From the NCBI GenBank assembly GCA_034521495.1, contig JAXHMK010000004.1:496001-560000 (forward strand): a DNA stretch of 64,000 nucleotides, read 5' to 3'. A model generated the notes under the pieces. That model was not told the DNA's origin. It ran no database searches and worked only from the letters and a program-made list of their open reading frames with translations. The translations under genes and the position numbers were made by a program. How positions within the stretch are numbered: position 1 is the stretch's first letter; every line of letters starts with the position of its first letter. Positions 26,854 to 37,930 of this stretch are shown piece by piece. The stretch comes from Balneolaceae bacterium. Its GTDB lineage: Bacteria > Bacteroidota > Rhodothermia > Balneolales > Balneolaceae.

Positions 26854-28484
26854 CGATAACACACCGAATTGACGATTTTCTTTTTGAGTTATTTCCGGGG
26901 ACGGAATCAGATACAGAAAAGCTCACCGATGCCATCAAGAGATATTACACCATTGGGCCTTTTGAACCGTCTGTTGAAGTGGATGAGGATCTCATTCACA
27001 TCACGATTGACACAGAGCGAATCGAGACAGATAAAGATCGGTTCAAAAAGCTTGTATCGCTGGCTGAAAATGAGAAGTATGATGAAGCGAAAGAACTGGC
27101 GTTGGAGTTGATTGAACAGGCTCCGAATATCTCTGAATACCACCGCATTTTGGGACAGATCTATTCCGAGACCGGGGAGCAGGAAGAAGCGGTGAACTCA
27201 CTCATCGATGCGTTGAAATGGAATCCAAAGAATGAGTGGGCGCTTTTGATGATGGGCAACATCTATGCAAAGTTTAAAAATGATGTGGATACGGCTCTTA
27301 CCTTTTACGAGCAGATCCTCACCTTTAAACCGGACGATCACCTGGCGTTAAATAATATCGGTGCACAGCTATTGCAGGCGGACCAGGTGGATGAAGCGGC
27401 CAACTATTTCCGGAAAGCCCATGAGGTAAAACCGGACTATCCCAATACACTGTTTGCACTGGGTACCATTGAAGAAGAGAAGGGCAATAACTTTGAAGCT
27501 TTTGAGTATGCCATCGAATCGATCAAGAAGAATCCAAAACAGGATGAACTCTACAAGCGAAGTGTGAATTTGGCGCTGCAAGCATCACAGCAATACGCTT
27601 CTGCAACGGATACCCAATCCATCGTTGATGACTTTATTTCGGAGTTGGAGTACAAAACGGAAAAAGAGATCAAGAAAGTGGAAGATGACAGCATATCAAC
27701 GGCTGCTAAGATTGAATATGCTGAAGTCCACGACCGGCCGTATCATTTGATCAAATACAAGCCCGGCCAAACCGGAGTGAATCATCTGATCATTCATGAG
27801 CTTACTCACCTTGAATTGGCAGAGGAAGCCAGGGAAGAGGGGACGAACATGCTGTTCACCTCCAAGCCTTCGTTAAAAGCGAATTTCATGCAGCGCTTCA
27901 AGAAAGAGATCGATAAGCTGAAAAAGAAAGGTGTACCCGAACGAAATGTGGAACGGTATTTCGGTTCCATTTATGACGGGATGAATACACAAGTGTTCAA
28001 TACACCCATCGACCTGTTTATAGAAGACCGGATCTATAAACGGTTTGAAAATCTTCGGCCTGTTCAGTTCATATCTATGTTTTCGATGGTTCAGGAAGGG
28101 ATTGAAGCCACCACGACACCGGATGTCATAAAAAACGCACCCTCCGAAATTCTTTCAAAGTCCATTATTTACAGTCTTGTAAACGCACTTCATCTGAAAG
28201 AGTTATTCGGTGTTGATCTGATCAAAGATCACAAACCCAAAAAGTCTGAGGTTCAAAAAGCAAAAGAGTTCTACAACGAATATAAAGAGTACCGGCACAA
28301 CAAAAAGCCTGCTGAGGAATACGAACTGGTTCAGTTTTGGGCGGACGATCTTAACCTTTCATCCTTTTTTGAGTTGGTAGAAGAATCGGAGACGGAAAGG
28401 CAGACAGCCGACTCCGTTCTGGACGATATTGAACAAGACCCGTATGGCCTGGACTTGGACGATCCGGGGCTGAGCGGAAGATGA
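26850..28484 (+). CDS. TPR protein with HExxH metallopeptidase-like domain
   Basis: Intact, 544 residues. Residues about 70-240 form four to five TPR repeats (EYHRILGQIYSETGEQEEAV, LLMMGNIYAKFKND, ALNNIGAQLLQADQVDEAAN). The second half contains HELTHLELAEEAREEG with the zinc-binding HELTH at 316-320 and is otherwise unfamiliar. The stop overlaps the next gene by 4 bases. It opens a series of defence-type genes (type IIG methylase, PLD-helicase), and its composition is more GC-rich than the decayed run before it. A protease that senses or processes a partner is plausible but is inference. Confidence 0.75.
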   Translation: MTITHRIDDFLFELFPGTESDTEKLTDAIKRYYTIGPFEPSVEVDEDLIHITIDTERIETDKDRFKKLVSLAENEKYDEAKELALELIEQAPNISEYHRILGQIYSETGEQEEAVNSLIDALKWNPKNEWALLMMGNIYAKFKNDVDTALTFYEQILTFKPDDHLALNNIGAQLLQADQVDEAANYFRKAHEVKPDYPNTLFALGTIEEEKGNNFEAFEYAIESIKKNPKQDELYKRSVNLALQASQQYASATDTQSIVDDFISELEYKTEKEIKKVEDDSISTAAKIEYAEVHDRPYHLIKYKPGQTGVNHLIIHELTHLELAEEAREEGTNMLFTSKPSLKANFMQRFKKEIDKLKKKGVPERNVERYFGSIYDGMNTQVFNTPIDLFIEDRIYKRFENLRPVQFISMFSMVQEGIEATTTPDVIKNAPSEILSKSIIYSLVNALHLKELFGVDLIKDHKPKKSEVQKAKEFYNEYKEYRHNKKPAEEYELVQFWADDLNLSSFFELVEESETERQTADSVLDDIEQDPYGLDLDDPGLSGR

Positions 28485-28809
28485 AACAGTTCCTGGAAGC
28501 CCATTCGGATAAAGATGTGAACCAGGCAGTGGCCATGTATATGGTAGGGGCGTTACAGTACTTCAAGGATATGCCCAAACCGGAAGTGAAGGAGATTGCA
28601 CAAGAGATTGCGATGATGGGAATGACGGGAATAGATCCCAAAAAAGACGGCTATCACATTCCATCTATCGAAGGCAGCAGTTTTTCGGGCTATAAGACAC
28701 TGGCCTATTACTATGTAAGCTGGGCCATTGCGATACCGGAGATGTTATCTCAACTGCAATATGCCGTTTGATAAGGAGTATGAGTTGGCGAAGAAGATGA
28801 TTGAGCAAT
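28481..28809 (+). pseudogene. Small partner of the TPR-peptidase, C-terminus frameshifted
   Basis: Overlaps the TPR gene by ATGA. Reads MKQFLEAHSDKDVNQAVAMY and on to SSFSGYKTLAYYYVSWAIAI, with a stop at 28771. A shift near 28755 gives a natural end NMPFDKEYELAKKMIEQ at 28809. About 108 residues in the restored form. Tight coupling suggests the two proteins work together. Family unknown; the frame as written may still give a nearly full protein of 96 residues. Confidence 0.55.
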
Positions 28810-28919
28810 AGATGTACGTATTGGTTTCAAGCCTAATATAATTTTCTTATTTAGTGTGAAAGCTAAAAGAGGATAAGACAGTTCGATATCATGTAAATTC
28901 TAAAATCATAAACCGGTTT

Positions 28920-31900
28920 ATGAACCAAAGAGAACGGCTAAAAGATCTTTCATCAAATTTTAAGCTCGAAACACTTGAGCAATTTTTCCGGGATGCCAGC
29001 ATGGATTACAGGCCGGAACCGGAAAACCTGACTCGAGAAGTGGAGCCCGATCCGGAGTTCATTCAATCCATTGAAAAACTTGGAGAGATTGAATTTGAGG
29101 ATGGGCGTCGATTGGTTGTGGTTTCTTCATTGCTAACAGGGGAAATTACAGACAAAACCAGTAAGAAAAAGCAGTTCGATATCGGGTGGAAGTTCCTGAA
29201 GAAACGGTTTTATGATGCCGGGATTTTCATCTTCCGGGACGATCGTGGCCACTTTCGGTTCAGCCTGATTGTTACCAAATATACGGGGAACAAACGAACG
29301 CACACCCCTTTCCGCCGCTATACGTATTATGTACATCCCGGAAAGCCCAACAAAACGTTTATTAACCAGATTGGGAAGGCGGACTTTTCTTCCATTGATT
29401 CGATTCTGAAAGCATTTTCCATTGATGCGGTTTCGGATGACTTTTACAATGCCTTCAAACCCAAGTTCAATGAGATTTCTTCAAGTGTGCAGGGTACGGA
29501 TGATGCTAACCTGAAAGAGGACTTTGCCCTGTTGTTTGTGATACGGGTGATTTTTATCGGATTTGTGCAAAAGCGGGGATGGCTTAAAAAGAATGAGTTT
29601 TTGCAGCAGTTTTGGAAGGAATATCAAGAAACTGGTACTGAGGAGAATACACTTTACAAAAACTGGCTGGTACCCCTCTTTTTTGAGGCGTTAAACACTC
29701 AACCGGGTCATCAGGTGAAATACCGGAATAACGATTTTTCGGAAGAGACACAGCGGATTTTACAGATGGCTCCGTATTTGAATGGTGAGCTGTTCAAGGA
29801 GAAGAAAGGATATGACGATCAGGGATTGTGGATACCGGATGCTCAAATCGGGGAGTTCATTGACTTCCTGTTTCAGTACAATTTTACCATCGAGGAAAAC
29901 ACCTTTTATGATGAGGAGCTGGAGCTGAACCCGGAATTTCTGGGAATTATTTTTGAACGGCTGGTGAACAAGGAAGACGGGGCGGTTTATACTCCCAGAA
30001 CCGAAGTGGATTTTATGTGCCGTATGGGTCTGGTGAAGTGGCTGCAGAAAAATAGTTCAGCTGATACCAACGACTTGTATCATCTGTTTTTCCGGGATCG
30101 TGGACAAGATCCTGAATTTGATGAAGATCAAAAGCAGGGCGATTTTACCACGGCACAAATTCAGAGAGTTGGTGGATCTGCTCAGCAATGTAACGGTGTG
30201 TGATCCGGCTGCCGGTTCGGGAGCGTTTGAAGTGGGGATGCTGCATGTGCTCCATGATATTTTGGATAATCTATACCACCGGCATAATGCACCCAAAGAT
30301 CTGCCTGAATGGGATGATTTTGAGCAAAAGAAATCCATTATTGCCCGTTCGCTGTACGGGGTGGAAGTGAAGGAATGGGCGGTTTGGATTAACCAGCTCC
30401 GGCTGTGGCTCACCCTGTTTATTGATATGCCGGATGATTACAAGAATTCATTGCAACCGCTGTTACCCAGCCTGAATTTTAAGGTCCGCCAGGGCGACTC
30501 GCTGGTGCAGCGCATTGGCAACAAGTTGTTCCCTGGTTCAGGGGCACGCCCATCTCTCCAAAAATATAAAACGCAAGATCACCGAGCTGAAAAAGGCCAA
30601 GGTGGATTTCTTTTACAACAAGGGCGGTTCGTATGACGACTTGCGCGGAAAAGAGAACGATATTTTCCGGGCTATTTTGGATGAGGAAATTGTAGCTAAA
30701 CGGAAAGAACTGCGGGGTTTTGCCAATCCCAGGGGCGTACAAGGAAATTTACTGGGCGATTCAGGTCCCGCTCAGTCGAACATAGACCTGGATGAGAAGG
30801 AAAAAGAAAAACTGAAAGCTGAGATCACAGAACTGGAAGACCAGAAGAAGGCCCTGGGCGAAAACCATCCGCTGATCTGGAATATTGAGTTTGCCGAGAT
30901 CTTTTTTGACCGGGGTGGTTTTGATGTGGTGATCGGGAATCCGCCGTATGTACGGCAGGAAGGTATTGGAGACCCAATGGGAAATTTGGAGCCCAAAGAT
31001 TATAAGAACCAGTTGGAAGCTGCTGTCCGGGGTGATTTTCCAAAGTATTTTACTTCCGGGATTAAGATTAGCGGACGGTCTGATTTGTACACCTATTTCT
31101 ACATTCGTTCCCTACGGCTGTTGAATGAGAAAGGGAGAGCTGATCTTTATCTGCTCCAACTCCTGGCTGGATGTGGGCTATGGCGACTGGTTGCAACGAT
31201 TCCTGCTGCGCATGACCGAAGTGGACGGCATTGTGGACAACCACGCCAAGCGAAGTTTTGCCAGCGCCGATGTAAATACGGTGATTACCTTTATGGGCGC
31301 ACCCAAACAACGCAAAGACTGGATGGAAGGAACCGTTCCGTTCATTGCCTTTAAGAAGCCCTTTGAAGAAGTGATCATTGCCGACCACCTGCTCACCATA
31401 GAACACGCTAAGCAAACCATAGCCAACGATCAATTTCGCGTATTCCCGGTGCCCAAAAAGCGCTTGGTGGAAGAAGGCTCCGAGTTTAACAGCCCGGAAG
31501 ACAAAAAAATGCTGGAGGGAACCTATGTGGGAGATAAATGGGGTGGCAAATACCTGCGGGCCCCGGATATCTTTTTTACGATTTTAGAAAAAGGGGAAGG
31601 CAAATTAGAGAAATTGAAGGAGATTGCTGATATAGAATTTGGAATAAAGACAGGTGCTAACGATTTCTTTTACTTAACGAAAGAAGAGGCAGAATACCAT
31701 AAAATAGAAGAAGATTACCTCAAACCAGCGATTCTGAAAACTGATGAAATTAAGATTCCAATTTTGTCTAAAAATGATTTTGATGGGTATTTCTTTTGGT
31801 GTTCTAAGGAGAAAGATGATTTACAAGGTACAAATGCACTAAAGTACATTAACTGGGGTGAACAGCAACCCAATCGAAATCAAACAAGGTAATAGAAAAG

Positions 31901-32468
31901 GAGAATTTTATGATGGCTTTCATGAGGTAGCAAGTGTACAAAGTAGAAGTAATTGGTATGATATAGCAAAAAGAATCCCGCACCGGTTTGGTGGATTATT
32001 GCACATAATGAACGGTCTATCGCCTTTTACAATGAAGATTATGTGTGCAGTGATAATTTCTTTGAGATTACTCCATATAAATATCCGCCAGAGACATTAG
32101 CTCTATATTTATCATCAACCGTAGCTTGTTTTTATAAAGAACTACTTGGACGATCAAATTTTGGTGGTGGATTATTAAAAACCCAAAAGCCAGACTTACA
32201 GAAGATTGATGTTGTTAAGGATTTAAAAATTGATAAATCTATTCAATTTGCCTCAAATATAGTTGAATCAATCTTCAAAGAATGCGGCATCAATCCCGAA
32301 TCCGAGGTTCCCATTTCTGAGCAAGAGCCCAATCCGCTGCCCGACCGCGCCGAGTTAGACAACATCGTCTTCGACGCCCTCGGCCTCACCGAAGAAGAAC
32401 GTAAAGAAGTGTACCGGGCTGTGTGCCAGTTGGTGTGGAATAGGGTTAGTAAGGCGAGGAGTGTTTAA
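28920..32468 (+). pseudogene. Type IIG (Eco57I-like) adenine methylase/restriction enzyme, frameshifted
   Basis: One long gene of about 1,180 codons in six pieces. Piece 1 (to 30203) is the N-terminal region with ELNPEFLGIIFERLVNKEDG and YTPRTEVDFMCRM. Piece 2 holds methylase motif I DPAAGSGAFEVGM and QKKSIIARSLYGVEVKEWAV. Piece 3 has motif IV in VVIGNPPYVRQEG. Piece 4 is SNSWLDVGYGDWLQRFLLR and then the start of the target-recognition region. Pieces 5 and 6 end in LLGRSNFGGGLLKTQKPDLQ and TEEERKEVYRAVCQLVWNRV. Phase changes lie near 30160, 30530, 31130, 31860 and 31990. The family is certain; as written it is not functional. Confidence 0.85.
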
Positions 32469-32483
32469 TTAAATGAAGAGATT

Positions 32484-34057
32484 ATGAAAACGACCTATTT
32501 CACGACTTTTCAACTTGGTAACAAAGATCAAGCCATTAGAAAATTATTCTGAATTATATAAAATCATCAGAAACTGGCTTGAAAAACCAATTCGAGGTTT
32601 CAAGCTTCCAGAAAAATACAATTTTATAAAAGAGAATATTGATTATGAAAATAATGGACATCGTCTTTCAACGATGTATGATAGTTCTACAGATTTTGGA
32701 AAATATTTAGCAATAAAATATGAGCATCCGGATAGTTCAGAAGACAGACATAAAGTGGAGAACCGAAATAATTATCGGCGACAAGATAAGGGAGACGGAC
32801 AGTTCGTCTCGCATAGCAGTTCGGATATCTTACGGTGGATCTTCTCCACATTTTCGCCCGGTAAGAACGGTATAATAGTCGTCCAAGTATCAGTCAATAG
32901 TACTTTTAAATGAAATCGGTGCTTTTGAGTCACTACCGTTAATTGATGGGCATTTAAGACTTCCTGAAAGTGATATACAACAATTTGTGCATTTACTTTC
33001 TGATGAAAACAGATACCTACCAATTTTATTTATTAGTAAAGATTCAGAGACAAATCAACCAATCAGTTGATATTGATAAATTAACCTCCATGTGTTCAGG
33101 GTTGGCTTATATATTGTTGGCAGATAATAAAAATGTGACATGGAAGTTAGACGCCTTCCTTGGTGCAACTCACAACTGTTTTGATGGTGCAATAAGAATC
33201 TATTGGCCGAAATTTAAGGTCTCAGATAATCGTTTTTCACATCCATTATGGACAAGTGATAAAATTGAAAATATAAACCAAAGACCTGGTGGCTTTGAGT
33301 CCTATATTTTCAATATACTTTGCGACCATTCATCAAGTAGATTTGTGCATGAAGCACTTACTTGGGAAGGTGCAAATAGAGTCTTTAGAAAAATAGAGAT
33401 TGAAGAATTAAAGAAGGCAGGGAATAAGGATGAATGGATTGACCTTCTTGAAGATGAGAACGCGGATCTAACTGCTCGGGTTAACGGGTTTGAGAATGAA
33501 AATGATGCTTTGCGACAGGAGAACTTTCAATTAAAGTCTCAAGTTAATCAGTTTAAGTATCAATTAAATGAAAAAGATACTACTGGAAATTTATCGGAAG
33601 AACTTGAGGAGTTCGAAAGTGTTCATGCAAATTATAAATCACTTTAATGACAAATATTCTGAGTTTATTGAAATTCCAAAGAATATAACTAGTAAACGAA
33701 CATTTTGAAGATTTAGATTCTCTATTTGCCGCTTTGAAATGGTTGACACTGACCTATCGTCAAGCAAGATTAGGTAGAATTAAGTATTTCTGATTTCAAT
33801 CATAATTGCATGGAAAGTTCTGCGATTTCTTATGAGGCAAATCAATCTGATATAACAATTGGGACAATTTCCTGATGAATATAAAATGAACTATAATGGT
33901 AAAAAGGCAGTCTGCTCAAAGAGCATATCGGACAAGGATCATCTAAACAACCGAGATATACAATACGAATTGCTTTCTTTTTTGATGAAAAATATGAAAA
34001 GGTTGTTGTTGGATATATGGGGCAACATCAAAAAACGAGGGCAACTTAAAAACATGA
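32484..34057 (+). pseudogene. Large unknown defence-island protein, frameshifted
   Basis: Starts MKTTYFTTFQLGNKDQA, then pieces in changing phases: YSELYKIIRNWLEKPIRGFK, FGKYLAIKYEHPDSSEDRHK, TEIIIGDKIRETDSSSRIAV, LLNEIGAFESLPLIDGHLRL, SGLAYILLADNKNVTWKLDA, THNCFDGAIRIYWPKF, then a coiled coil (DENADLTARVNGFENENDAL) and finally IRIAFFFDEKYEKVVVGYMG followed by QHQKT. Together they make about 520 residues. I know this type only as an uncharacterised protein of defence islands; I can give no function. At least five indels. Confidence 0.55.
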
Positions 34058-34063
34058 GGAAAT

Positions 34064-36483
34064 CGTGCCAAACAGACCACATCTATACTTTCGGGGAGAG
34101 CAGTTATTAGAGGGGCGTTTTAGTTATCGCAGCAGATACACGACCCCAATAGTAACAAAGACGATAATCCAGATCCGGATTATCGTCCCATGCAGAATGT
34201 GTTCAGGCAGAGTTTGGCAAGTTTTACGCGAAAAAGAAATCTGAGAAGAGAGCGAAGAAACCCGGACATTCGGCTTCCCCATAAGGATTACATTCAGTTG
34301 AATTTTTATGGTGTCTACGATAATGCCAAATTTGAAAAAACGTATCGAGATAATTTTGGAATAAGTCCTGTTACCTTTTGGAATTTTAATCGCTCTGGGC
34401 TCTTTATCATAGAATCACCAAATCGTTTTGAAAGGTTTATCAGAGATGTCCAAACATTTATTGATGCAGATGATCCATTAGAAAACACTGGTAGTTACTC
34501 AGGTGCAATTCGGTTTATTGAATCTTTTGATGGTTATTCGACAGAAGAAATCATGCAATTAAGTGGAGCCCATCGACATGTAGTTATTGACGTCTTTAAA
34601 ACGCTTCGTTTATCCAATCAATTTTTTGTACCGGTTCGTGAACGGTTGCAAGAGTATTTAGAAGAACGAGATATCTCATATGAGTTTAATGCAACTGCAG
34701 AGATTCTCTTGAACTTACTGACCCAACTCAGGAAATATTGATTGAGATTGCTAATAATTTCGATATTATTCAGAGCATATCCTCTCATGATGCCGGAGTT
34801 ATTCGCCCTTCAAGGTTTGGGGAACCTATACGTGAATTCGGTTTTTCAGTGAATGAAACAGGCATTGATGAGCTACCTATTATTGGCATCCTTGACTCTG
34901 GTGTAAGTGATCAAACCCCATTGGCACCGTTATTGATTCAGACAACTCCCAATTTTGATCTGACAAATACGGATCCATTTACTGATGAAATAGATCATGG
35001 CACAGGAGTGGCTGCTATAGCTGCTTTAGGTACAAAGCCATACCCTGAATTTCTTGGAGAATTTGAAGCCGATGCCCAGAATTCTTCCTATTAAGATAAT
35101 TCATACTAACCATACACCCATATCTCAAAAAGGGATTCTTGAAGCCATTCGAAGGGCAAACCGAGAGTCTGGTGTACGTATTATGGTATTGGCTGTATCT
35201 TGGGACGATCACAAGAGAACGCACGAAAAACCATCAGAATATACATTTGCTCTTGATCAATTGGCAAATGAACTGGACATCCTCATTTTTATATCCACCG
35301 GAAATCGAAATGATATACTACGTGGAGTGAATGGATTTCTCAATTACCCGGATCACTTTCTTGATGAAGAATCAAATCTGAATACTCCTGCCGAAAGCAT
35401 GAATAATATTACGGTAGGAGCAATAGCCGATAATTTATCTGGAGAAGGATTATCAGGGATTTTCAATTGACAGAAGTTATCCTGCAGTATACAGTAAAAA
35501 GTTCCATTATAACTGGGCAGATGAACATCTAAAAGAAAGTATTATAAACCTGAAACTAACTAAGCCGGACATTTTAATGCCTGGAGGTGATTATCCTGGT
35601 GAAGGTTTTACAGACAGAACAGATCCAGAACTTTTCGGTTTTAAAGTGGTCTCATCAGAAACGGGAGAATATTTCGAAAAAAATGCCCGGTACAAGTTAC
35701 GCCGCTCCACTTGCAGCTAATCTTGCTGCACGATTAATGCAACAATATCCGGATATCACAAACATTCAAACAATCAAAGCCTTGATTCTAAACTCTTCAC
35801 GTGAAATAAGGTTTGGTCCTGATTTTGATAATGTACATAAACGTATAAGAAATGCAGTATGCGGTTTGGGTGTACCTGATGAATCCATATGTCTCCATTC
35901 AGATAATCACAGAGCAACGTTTATCATTGAGGGTTCAATACGACCTGAAAAGATGGAGGTATTTGAACTAAAGCTCCCTGAATATCTTCTTGAAGCTGAT
36001 AGAGACATGGGATTGCTAAAGATTCATGCCACTCTATGTTTTAAATTCAATCCCGTTTCTGAAAATCAACTTGCTTATTGTCCTGTACATTTTGCTTTTG
36101 GTTTCTTTAAGAATATACCTGTTGATGATATTCAAAACGGAAAACTTAGTGAAACGAAACTAAAGCAAGGATGGACGGAAGATTACTATTTTGCAAAAGG
36201 CATTTTAAGTAATACTCAAAAAGTTGATTTCTCAATCAGCAAACCGGATTTAGTAACAGAGGAAAATACGGTTAGAATAGGAGTGCACAGCAAGCTTCAT
36301 AAATATCTCGATGGAGGGCGTAAGACTGAAAATACACGAGAACACTCCTACTCGCTTGTGATCAGTATTGAAGAAACGACCAGAGAGGAGGTACGGATCA
36401 ACAACTTATATGATGAATTGGTAGCAATAAATGAACTTGAAGCAATTGGAGAAATTGAAATTGAACTTGAGGCTGAAACCTAA
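34064..36483 (+). pseudogene. IetS-like subtilisin-family protease, frameshifted
   Basis: S8 peptidase of about 800 residues in at least five pieces. N-terminal part begins at GTG 34064 (PNRPHLYFRGEQLLEGRFSY). Catalytic residues are readable: Asp in IIGILDSGVSD (about 34893), His in EIDHGTGVAAIAA (about 34997), Ser in PGTSYAAPLAANLAA (about 35696). A C-terminal domain of about 200 residues follows without membrane segments. With the AAA ATPase on its 3' side it resembles the IetAS defence pair, but the two genes converge here instead of forming an operon. Not functional as written. Confidence 0.75.
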
Positions 36484-36652
36484 TCAGAAACAGATTGTTG
36501 TTTCTTTTCCTTTTAATTGTGTTTATCCAATATTGAGTCTTAATAATGGGGTTAAGATGGGTTGTTTTTTGTTTTAGGTCGAACAAGCTATTCTTAATTG
36601 CACCAATTAATGTCCGCTGAATACTTGTAATAAGAAAGGCCATCTGCAAGTT

Positions 36653-37508
36653 CTACAATCTCCTCAAGCCTTCTTCGCGATCAAGTGAAAAAGGGCCTGC
36701 ATTCAGCGTTTTATCAATTAATTGTTTGATTTTGTTTTTATCTGGTAATTCTAATTTCAGTTTTACATCGAAACGACGAATTAAAGCGGAATCAATAATA
36801 TGGGAATGGTTTGTTGCAGCTATGAGAACCACATTTTGAGGCAGATAATCGAACAGTTGCAAAAAGGTATTGACAACCCTTTTCATTTCAGCATGATCTT
36901 GGTTTGCATCTCTCAATTTTCCAAGCGTATCAAACTCATCAAAAAATAATACACGCTCATTTCGGGCAGCTTTTTGAACAGTCTGAGTTTACTGGTTTCG
37001 CCCAATTTAGAAGATACGATTGCTCCGACATTCACTACATACATGGGGCGATTTAATCTTCCGGCCAACACATAAGCAGCTAATGTTTTTCCACAACCTG
37101 ATGGGCCGTGCAGAAACACCTTGTTGGAAACAGGTAGTTCATATTTTTTTAAATACTAAAATTTTCCTGTTCTTTTATGAATAGTTTTAATGACTCACTG
37201 ACATAATTATCACTGATAAGATCATCAAAAGTATATCTTGAACTTAATTTTTCAAGAATGAGATCTTTTAAAGACTGATCCTCAATGGGTACAGATTCTG
37301 CAATTCTGCTTTTGAAAAGACAGGTCCGGCAGTTCACCGCCTGTTTTTGCCAACTCTGCTTAAGAATGGATTGAAGTTCCAAAGCAAAATTATGCTTATT
37401 GATCTTTTTGGAATAATCAATCAATCCCTGCACTTTTTCCTTAAGACGCTTTTCATCGTTTTGCAGAGCGTAACGGGTAATTTCTTTTATGTAGTCGTAT
37501 TGGCTCAT
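36653..37508 (-). pseudogene. IetA-like AAA ATPase, frameshifted
   Basis: Starts MSQYDYIKEITRYALQNDEK at 37508. After a shift near 37150 it continues KVFLHGPSGCGKTLAAYVLA (Walker A), GAIVSSKLGETS, then after a second shift near 36920 DANQDHAEMKRVVNTFLQLF and NVVLIAATNHSHIIDSALIR (sensor region with the arginine finger area), ending at 36653. An AAA+ ATPase of about 285 residues in three pieces, facing the subtilase gene. IetA with IetS is the closest known pairing. Confidence 0.75.
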
Positions 37509-37930
37509 GATTCCAATCGATATTTATATGAGCAGAGTGATAATTTTATTTCGATGATGTTGCTAAATAATAAAAATAGGCAGTGACAGCCTTATGACAC
37601 CTTAGACCGTATATTTAAAATGTAACATTTTTTTTGAATGAACCATTATTTTATCATAGATGAAACGCAAAGCCACAATGTGCAATTCAGTTCGTGTAAT
37701 GGCAAAAAAGGTTAAATGACCGTAAAATGAAACAGCTGAAAAGTTCAAATCAGATTATGGGTGAGCGCAAAATTTAGCATTTGGCATCATACTATCACTT
37801 TAAAACATTTATAATGTCTTCATCTTCATAATATACTGTTTTTAAAAAAAGAACCTTTACAACAAAATTGCATGACCATGGGGTTATTCTTTTATTCCAG
37901 CCTCTGTTTAAATTGACCTGACAAAAACAA
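37509..37930. other. AT-rich intergenic region
   Basis: Spacer of 422 bases between the divergent AAA ATPase and PLD-helicase genes. It should contain both promoters. No repeat, hairpin or coding stretch stood out. Confidence 0.5.
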
